From assembly GCA_039630445.1 (NCBI GenBank), contig JBCNVA010000025.1:1-8645 (forward strand): 8,645 nt of DNA, in the 5' to 3' direction. A model generated the notes under the pieces. It saw only the letters and a program-made list of their open reading frames with translations. It made no database searches and was not told the origin of the DNA. The stretch's first letter is position 1, and every line of letters begins with the position of its first letter. The position numbers and the translations under genes were made by a program. The stretch is from HRBIN15 sp039630445. GTDB lineage: Bacteria > Armatimonadota > Fimbriimonadia > Fimbriimonadales > GBS-DC. Shown piece by piece: positions 3,917 through 8,645 of this stretch.

Positions 3917-5845
3917 ATGGCGAAAACGAAAATCAGCGTGCAGGACATCGCGAAGGAGCTGGAGGTGCCTGCGGGTCGCCTGCAGCAGATTTTGACTGAG
4001 CTGGGCATCTCGGACGAGGAGGCACGGCGCGGACTGGATCCAGACACTGCCCAAACCATCAAGGAGATGGCGCAGGAGCTCGGGGAGGAGCTGCGCACGC
4101 TGCTGCTGCCGCCCGAAATGACCGTGCGCGATTTAGCCCAGGCGATGGAGCGCAGCCCCACCGACATTCAGCGCCACCTGATGGTGCGCTATCAGAAACT
4201 GATTGCCCCGCATCAGAAGCTCGACAAAGAGACGATCGAGAAAGTCGTTGCCGACTTCGGACTAAAAGTACGCTGGGAGGAGCCGAAGCCTGCTGTTGTG
4301 CAACCCCTTGCACCCCCGCCGCCCCCCACTGGCGCTCAACCCCGCCCGCCCGTCGTGACCATCATGGGGCATGTCGACCACGGTAAGACCTCCCTGCTGG
4401 ACTATATCCGCAAGACGCGCGTTGCTGAGCGCGAATACGGCGGCATCACCCAGCACATCGGCGCGTATCAGGCAGAATATCACGGCAAACTCATCACTTT
4501 TCTGGACACCCCAGGGCACGAGGCGTTCACCGCGATGCGAGCGCGCGGCGCCCAGGTGACTGACATCGTTGTGCTGGTGGTCGCCGCCGACGATGGTGTC
4601 ATGCCCCAGACGGTCGAAGCCATCCACCACGCCAAAAACGCGAATGTACCGATTATTGTCGCCATCAACAAAATCGACAAGCCCGAAGCGAACCCCGATC
4701 GGGCGATGCAACAACTCACCGAGCATGGGCTGATTCCTGCCAAGTGGGGTGGTGAAACGGAGGTTGTGCTTGTGTCTGCCCTGACGGGTCAGGGCGTGGA
4801 CGAGCTGCTGGAGACGATTTTGCTGACCGCAGAGCTGATGGAACTCAAGGCGGACCCGAACGCTCCCTTCCAGGGCACAGTGATTGAGGCAAAGCTGGAC
4901 AAGGGGCGGGGTCCCGTCGCTACGATTCTGGTACGGCAGGGCACGCTGCGCCGCGGCGATGTGCTGGTCGTCGGCAAAACATGGGGCAAAGTGCGGGCGA
5001 TGTTCGACCACACGGGCAAAGCTGTCGAGCGTGCCACGCCTGCGATGCCTGTGGAGGTAATGGGACTGAGCGATGTGCCCGTCGCAGGCGACCCTGCCGA
5101 GCGTGTGGAGAGCGAGACCCGCGCCCGCGAAATCGCCACCGAACGCCAGGAAGCCGAACGCGAGCAGAAACTCGGACAAATCGGGCGACGCCCCAGCCTG
5201 CAGGAGTTGTTCAAACAGCTGCAAGCGGGTGAAATCAAGTCGCTCAATATCATCCTCAAGGCGGATACCTACGGCTCGGTGGAAGCCATTCGCGACGCCC
5301 TGCTCAAACTGGAAAAACCGCAGGGCGTCGATATTAAAATCATCAGCGCCAATGTGGGCAACATCAGCGAAGCCGACATCGATTTCGCCATCGCAGCCGA
5401 AGCGATTGTGCTGGGCTTCAATGTGAAGGTGGAAGGGAATGCTCAGCAACAAGCCAAGGCGCACCAGGTAGATGTGCGTACCTATCGCATCATCTACGAG
5501 CTGCTGGATGAGGTGCAAAAAGCGCTCAAGGGGTTGCTGGAACCCGAACGGCGCGAGGTGCATCTGGGTACAGCCGAGGTGCGCGCGGTGTTCAAGCTCT
5601 CGCGTGGTCTCGTCGTTGCCGGGTGCTATGTGCTGGACGGCAAAATCTATCGCGGGCGACCTGCCCGCCTGTGGCGCGACAAACAAATAATCCACGAGAG
5701 CCGAATCGCCAGCCTACGCCACCTGAAGGAGGATGTGCGCGAAATCGCTGCCGGCTACGAGTGCGGCATCATCCTCGAAGGCTTCACCGACTATCAGGAA
5801 GGCGACCGTATCGAGTGCTACGAGATCCAAGAGGTGGAGCAATAG
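3917..5845 (+). CDS. infB: Translation initiation factor IF-2
   Basis: IF-2 is the GTPase that delivers fMet-tRNA to the 30S subunit and promotes subunit joining. The 642 residues carry two IF2_N-type modules (about 5-30 and 67-115) and a short Pro-rich linker (129-145). The G domain follows, with G1 GHVDHGKT (151-158), G2 around GGITQHIGAY (175-184), G3 DTPGH (197-201), G4 NKID (251-254) and G5 SAL (287-289). Domain II includes DKGRGPVATILVRQGTL (328-344), domain III spans about 425-520 with LNIILKADTYGSVEAI, and the C-terminal fMet-tRNA-binding domain includes AGYECGIILEGFTDYQEGDRIE. The protein is shorter than the E. coli form (890 residues) because the N-terminal region is compact. Catalytic parts are complete, including H201. 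The start at 3917 is the natural MAKTKISVQDIA; GAGG (3901-3904) is a weak, distant Shine-Dalgarno. It is divergent from ylxP and rbfA, with which it is often co-transcribed. The 3' end lies 24 nt from the convergent peptidase gene, with no clear terminator. Confidence 0.98.
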   Translation: MAKTKISVQDIAKELEVPAGRLQQILTELGISDEEARRGLDPDTAQTIKEMAQELGEELRTLLLPPEMTVRDLAQAMERSPTDIQRHLMVRYQKLIAPHQKLDKETIEKVVADFGLKVRWEEPKPAVVQPLAPPPPPTGAQPRPPVVTIMGHVDHGKTSLLDYIRKTRVAEREYGGITQHIGAYQAEYHGKLITFLDTPGHEAFTAMRARGAQVTDIVVLVVAADDGVMPQTVEAIHHAKNANVPIIVAINKIDKPEANPDRAMQQLTEHGLIPAKWGGETEVVLVSALTGQGVDELLETILLTAELMELKADPNAPFQGTVIEAKLDKGRGPVATILVRQGTLRRGDVLVVGKTWGKVRAMFDHTGKAVERATPAMPVEVMGLSDVPVAGDPAERVESETRAREIATERQEAEREQKLGQIGRRPSLQELFKQLQAGEIKSLNIILKADTYGSVEAIRDALLKLEKPQGVDIKIISANVGNISEADIDFAIAAEAIVLGFNVKVEGNAQQQAKAHQVDVRTYRIIYELLDEVQKALKGLLEPERREVHLGTAEVRAVFKLSRGLVVAGCYVLDGKIYRGRPARLWRDKQIIHESRIASLRHLKEDVREIAAGYECGIILEGFTDYQEGDRIECYEIQEVEQ

Positions 5846-5869
5846 ACGGTGGGGGGTAGCTGAAGCCGT

Positions 5870-7177
5870 TCAGGCAGGTTCTGCGAGGGCAGGATCACCT
5901 ACAATCACGAGGCTCATGAGCGGGAGCTGCAAGTAGCGTGCGCAAGCCTGCTGGACAGCCTCCGCTGAGACTGCCTGCACCTTTTCGGGATAGCGATGCC
6001 AGTAGTCCATCGGCAGCTGATGCACCACCGTTTGCACGAAACGATCCGCAATCCCTCCCAGTGTGATCCAGCCAAGTGTGTGGCGACCAATTAGGTAATT
6101 TTTAGTGGCTTGCAGCTCTTGTTCGGACAGGGGTTCGTGGAGCAGGCAGTCTATCTCGCGCTGAATCTGGCGCAGGGCGTCGCGCGTGTTCTCGGTGGCG
6201 GTCTGCGCTTGGGCGACGAATGCCCCGATGCGCCGGTAGAAGTCGATTTGCGCGCTCACGCTGTAGGCGTAGCCGAACTGCTCGCGCACGGTGCGGAACA
6301 GGCGCGAGTTGGTGCCACTGCCAAGCAGGCTTACCCCCAGCAACAGCTCAAGGGTATCGGGCGCATTGCGCGGTGGCACGAGCGTGCCTAGCATCAGATG
6401 GCTCTGCACAGAACCCTCACGCGGCACAAACTGTTCCCCTGGCTCGACAGGCTTGCTGGGTGGTTCGGGCAGCTTGTCGTGGGGCAGTTCACCCTGCCAC
6501 GCGCTGAGATGGGCTTCCAGCAAGCGAACCAGCCTGGCGACCCGAAAGTCGCCCACTACAATTAGCGTTGCTCCCGCAGGGCGATAGCGTTGCGCATAGA
6601 ATGCCTGCAGATGCTCCGAGCGCCACTGCTGAAGGGCATTCTCATCCGGGGCGATCCGATGATAAGGATGTGCCCCAAAGAGCGATTTGCGCAGACGCTC
6701 GTCGGCAAGGAAATCGGGCTGGGTGCGTTGCAAGCGCAGCCGCTGCAGGGTGTTGGCACGGTCAATCTCCACCTCTCCGGGTGGGAAAGTTGGGTTCAAC
6801 AGCACATCCGTTACCAGCTCCACCATCTGGGGCAGGTAGTGGCTTAGGCAGTGCGCCTGCAACAGGGCAGTCTCACTATTTGCGCTGACCGAGAGTGCGC
6901 CGCCGTAGCGGTCTGCCTCCTGCTCAATCTGCAAGCTGGTGCGTGTGCGCGTGCCCGCGGTCATCAAGCGAGCCGTAGCTGCCGCCAATCCGACCATCGA
7001 CTCCTCATCGAAGGCGCGACCTGCAGCGGGAATAATTAGACGCAACTCCACGCGCGGCGCACGCGAGTCGGGGATCATTAGCAGTTGCAAGCGGTTGGGC
7101 AGCACATGCTCCTCAGGCAGCGGCAGATGGAGTTCGCCTATCGGATGATCAGGTGGTGGGGTTGAGGGAAAGCTCAT
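5870..7177 (-). CDS. M16-family peptidase, non-catalytic (R/Y) subunit
   Basis: This 435-residue protein has the two-lobed M16B fold but has lost the zinc site. Where the family reads GLAHxxEH, it reads GLAAATAR (63-70), so both His and the Glu are replaced (A66, A69, R70). It keeps the second-lobe element SRLFRTVREQFGYAYSVSA (291-309), containing R298 and Y305, the R/Y pair that contacts substrate. In mitochondrial processing peptidase and bacterial M16B heterodimers the two subunits divide these roles, so this is most likely the partner of the gene directly upstream. No signal peptide is seen; the Pro-rich N-terminus (PSTPPPDHP) is probably flexible. The start overlaps the upstream stop by 4 nt (ATGA), and a near-perfect AAGGAGGTG lies just before it, so the two are co-translated, probably near 1:1. 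The 3' end faces infB. Confidence 0.92.
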   Translation of the reverse strand: MSFPSTPPPDHPIGELHLPLPEEHVLPNRLQLLMIPDSRAPRVELRLIIPAAGRAFDEESMVGLAAATARLMTAGTRTRTSLQIEQEADRYGGALSVSANSETALLQAHCLSHYLPQMVELVTDVLLNPTFPPGEVEIDRANTLQRLRLQRTQPDFLADERLRKSLFGAHPYHRIAPDENALQQWRSEHLQAFYAQRYRPAGATLIVVGDFRVARLVRLLEAHLSAWQGELPHDKLPEPPSKPVEPGEQFVPREGSVQSHLMLGTLVPPRNAPDTLELLLGVSLLGSGTNSRLFRTVREQFGYAYSVSAQIDFYRRIGAFVAQAQTATENTRDALRQIQREIDCLLHEPLSEQELQATKNYLIGRHTLGWITLGGIADRFVQTVVHQLPMDYWHRYPEKVQAVSAEAVQQACARYLQLPLMSLVIVGDPALAEPA

Positions 7178-8472
7178 GCGACACCTCCTTGTGCGCCTGG
7201 AATAATTGTCATGACGGTACGATTGCGGGCGGTGTGGAGATAGCGTTGCGTAGCTTGCTGCACCTCGCGGCTTTCGATGCGGAGCAGCCGCTCCAGTTCC
7301 TGATTCACGGCGTCAGGGTCGCCATCGAACACCGTCGCAAACGCCAGCGCTAAGGCGCGCCCCAGCGGGCTTTGCAAGCCGTAGTAGAGCTGGTCGCTCC
7401 AGCGCTGGGCGATGAGCTGAGTGCGGATCCGCTCCAGCTCCTCGTCTGGGATGCCTTCCTCGGCAAGGCGCGCGATCTCCTCATACACAAGCTGCTCGAT
7501 ACGCTCTGGGGGCACATCGGGGCGGTGCAACACAAACAGGCGGAACAGGCTGGGCGCTGGGCGTGCTTCAGCGCCGCCCGAAACGCTGACTGCAACCGCC
7601 TCTTGCTTCACTAGGCGCTGGTAGAGTCGGGAGGCACGCCCACCAACCAGTACCTCGCTGGCAATCTGCAGCGCATCGTTGTCAGCTGAGTGGCGTGGTG
7701 GGATTTTCCACGCAAAGGCGACAGCGGGCACGCTTGCCAGCGGATCGTGAAATACCTCGCGCCGCTCATCACGGTCTGGCTCTGAAAGGTCAACAGGTGG
7801 GGGAGGGGACTGCGGTGGGATGCCCTCAAACAACCAACGCACCAATGCCAAATCGCGCCGTAGGTCATAATCGCCTGCGATCACCAGCACCGCATTGTTC
7901 GGTGCATAGTAAGTGCGAAAGAACGCCTGCACATCCTCCAGTGTCGCGTTATCCAGGTCCTCCATCGAGCCAATCACCGAGTGCTGATTGGCGAAGTTGT
8001 CGTAGGCGATTTCGCGCAGGCGTTCGAGGGCACGCGCATACGGCTGGTTGTCGATGCTCAGCCGCCGCTCCTCCTTGACCACAGCCCGCTGGTTGTCCAA
8101 ATTTTCCTGCGAGACCTCCAGCGAGCGCATCCGATCCGCCTCCAGCCAAAGCCCCAAGGGGAGCTTAGAGGCGGGCAGCAGCTCAAAGTAGGCGGTACAG
8201 TCGTAGCTGGTGAAGCCGTTCAGCACGCCGCCGTTCGATTCCACATATTCAAAGTGCTTGCCGCGGGACACATGGGCAGAACCTTGAAACATCATGTGTT
8301 CGAACAGGTGGGCGAAGCCCGTTTTGCCCGGCAGCTCGTCGCGCGAGCCGACCTTGTACATCACCAATATCGCCACCACGGGTGCCACGCGATGGGGCGA
8401 GAACAACACCCGCAACCCGTTCGCGAGAGTATAGTCCTTGAACTCTATCCGTGCAAGGGCGGTTCGATCCAT
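7174..8472 (-). CDS. M16-family zinc metallopeptidase, catalytic (HXXEH) subunit
   Basis: This 432-residue protein carries the inverted zinc motif HLFEH (H55, E58, H59) in TGFAHLFEHMMFQGS, and E135 in VVKEERR, 76 residues after H59, as expected for the third zinc ligand. ANGLRVLFSPH (17-27), GGVLNGFTSYDCTAYFELLP (81-100) and YYAPNNAVLVIAGD (188-201) are standard M16 first-lobe blocks. The second lobe has GGRASRLYQRLVKQEAVAVSVS (277-298), in which the usual G-Y-A-Y is replaced by A-V-A-V, so the R/Y pair is missing. This mirrors the neighbouring subunit, which lacks zinc ligands but keeps R/Y. No signal peptide is visible, so it is probably cytosolic. The start at 8472 is preceded by AGGAGG with a tight 3-nt gap (an in-frame GTG lies directly upstream). 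The longer reading from 8586 is unlike the family and crosses an inverted repeat. Family members degrade peptides or process precursors. Confidence 0.94.
   Translation of the reverse strand: MDRTALARIEFKDYTLANGLRVLFSPHRVAPVVAILVMYKVGSRDELPGKTGFAHLFEHMMFQGSAHVSRGKHFEYVESNGGVLNGFTSYDCTAYFELLPASKLPLGLWLEADRMRSLEVSQENLDNQRAVVKEERRLSIDNQPYARALERLREIAYDNFANQHSVIGSMEDLDNATLEDVQAFFRTYYAPNNAVLVIAGDYDLRRDLALVRWLFEGIPPQSPPPPVDLSEPDRDERREVFHDPLASVPAVAFAWKIPPRHSADNDALQIASEVLVGGRASRLYQRLVKQEAVAVSVSGGAEARPAPSLFRLFVLHRPDVPPERIEQLVYEEIARLAEEGIPDEELERIRTQLIAQRWSDQLYYGLQSPLGRALALAFATVFDGDPDAVNQELERLLRIESREVQQATQRYLHTARNRTVMTIIPGAQGGVA
7182..7190 (-). promoter_or_regulatory. Strong Shine-Dalgarno for the second M16 subunit
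   Basis: AAGGAGGTG on the minus strand, inside the final codons of the catalytic gene, lies 4 nt before the ATG at 7177. Together with the ATGA overlap it points to efficient, coupled translation of the pair. Confidence 0.85.
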
Positions 8473-8475
8473 CAC

Positions 8476-8481
8476 CCTCCT
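8476..8481 (-). promoter_or_regulatory. Shine-Dalgarno for the catalytic M16 gene
   Basis: AGGAGG on the minus strand is 3 nt before the ATG at 8472 and directly before an in-frame GTG. The spacing is tight, but the motif is perfect and rules out the longer upstream start at 8586. The adjacent TATGAT (8487 to 8482) resembles a -10 box but lacks a -35 and would leave no room for this site. Confidence 0.65.
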
Positions 8482-8497
8482 ATCATACCCCAACCTG

Positions 8498-8563
8498 AGG
8501 AATCTCCACGAGGCAGCTGGGTTGGACCATAATAACCCAAGTTGCCACCTATCTGAGATTCCT
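8498..8563. repeat. 66-bp imperfect inverted repeat upstream of the M16 operon
   Basis: AGGAATCTC (8498-8506) pairs perfectly with GAGATTCCT (8555-8563). Inside, GGCA (8512-8515) pairs with TGCC (8543-8546), and TGGGTT (8518-8523) pairs with AACCCA (8534-8539), leaving a 10-nt loop. The minus-strand leader of the peptidase operon could fold into this long stem. It may be a leader structure, an operator, a terminator of an upstream gene or a repeat element; nothing in the window decides between them. The remaining bases to the right edge (8587-8645) show no gene I can recognise. Confidence 0.5.
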
Positions 8564-8645
8564 TCATAATATAGCGTGGCGTCCAAACGGCAGGGGCACT
8601 CGGCGAGATCCCTAAGACACCAAGCCCGTAGCGAGAACCAAACCC

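Noticed and set aside
4262..5695. Long open frame (477 codons) on the minus strand opposite infB.
   Set aside because: infB on the plus strand is unmistakable over its full length; the opposite frame has no family motifs and is explained by G+C-rich codon structure.
5846..5869. Possible bidirectional terminator in the 24-bp gap between infB and the M16 pair.
   Set aside because: Only a 4-bp ACGG/CCGT pairing is present, with no T-run on either side; too weak to call.
5858..5873. A 13-nt match (GCTGAAGCCGTTC) to the arm of the 2188-2346 element, in the short gap between infB and the M16 gene; possible repeat remnant.
   Set aside because: The match is short and has no inverted partner or terminal repeat beside it. 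A similar 13-mer (TGAAGCCGTTCAG, 8211-8223) also occurs inside the conserved NGFTSYD coding block of the M16 gene, so chance similarity is likely.
8473..8586. N-terminal extension of the catalytic M16 reading frame (38 residues).
   Set aside because: It is unlike the family, it crosses the inverted repeat, and a perfect AGGAGG lies directly before the ATG at 8472.
1..8645. Search for CRISPR arrays, tRNA or rRNA genes, phage genes, or toxin-antitoxin and defence modules.
   Set aside because: No regularly spaced repeats, no cloverleaf or rRNA-like segments, and no integrase, nuclease or toxin motifs were seen by eye in the window.

Overview
This 8.6 kb bacterial window has a G+C content of roughly 60% by eye. 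It carries housekeeping translation genes (infB, rbfA and a ylxP/DUF503 gene) next to catabolic-looking enzymes and a pair of M16-family peptidases. Consensus AGGAGG ribosome binding sites precede several genes. Two lone xylose-isomerase-like TIM barrels and a PhyH-type dioxygenase recall Armatimonadota, Planctomycetota or allied, often thermophilic, lineages. That placement is an impression from gene content and is not proven by anything in the window.

Layout. Positions 1-304 (minus) hold the N-terminal part of an ECF-like sigma factor that runs off the left edge, with a TATAAT promoter upstream. After a divergent intergenic region containing two palindromes, positions 566-2168 (plus) hold a two-gene operon: a PhyH/2-oxoglutarate dioxygenase followed 4 nt later by a sugar phosphate isomerase/epimerase-like TIM barrel. 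The convergent gap 2169-2405 contains the most unusual object here. It is a 159-bp element (2188-2346) with 19-bp terminal inverted repeats, long symmetric arms, two internal hairpins and flanking 9-bp near-identical direct repeats, which together look like a miniature inverted-repeat transposable element. Positions 3859-2406 (minus) hold a ylxP-rbfA-TIM barrel unit in which rbfA overlaps the enzyme gene by 8 nt. infB (3917-5845, plus) is divergent from ylxP across a 57-bp gap with an inverted repeat overlapping both candidate -10 boxes. In many bacteria infB, ylxP and rbfA are co-directional in one nusA-infB operon, so the inversion is notable. Positions 8472-5870 (minus) hold two M16 peptidase subunits overlapping by 4 nt: a catalytic HXXEH subunit and a subunit that has lost the zinc site but keeps the R/Y pair. 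They are preceded by a 66-bp imperfect inverted repeat.

How the genes work together. IF-2 loads initiator tRNA and joins the ribosomal subunits. RbfA matures the 30S subunit, and YlxP is a small conserved protein that often accompanies them. The two M16 subunits most likely form one heterodimeric zinc protease with a split active site. The dioxygenase and adjacent TIM barrel probably act in the same small-molecule pathway, but the substrate cannot be read from the sequence. I did not find an obviously new multi-gene defence or mobile system. The best candidates for new description are the MITE-like repeat and the shared operator-like site between infB and ylxP.
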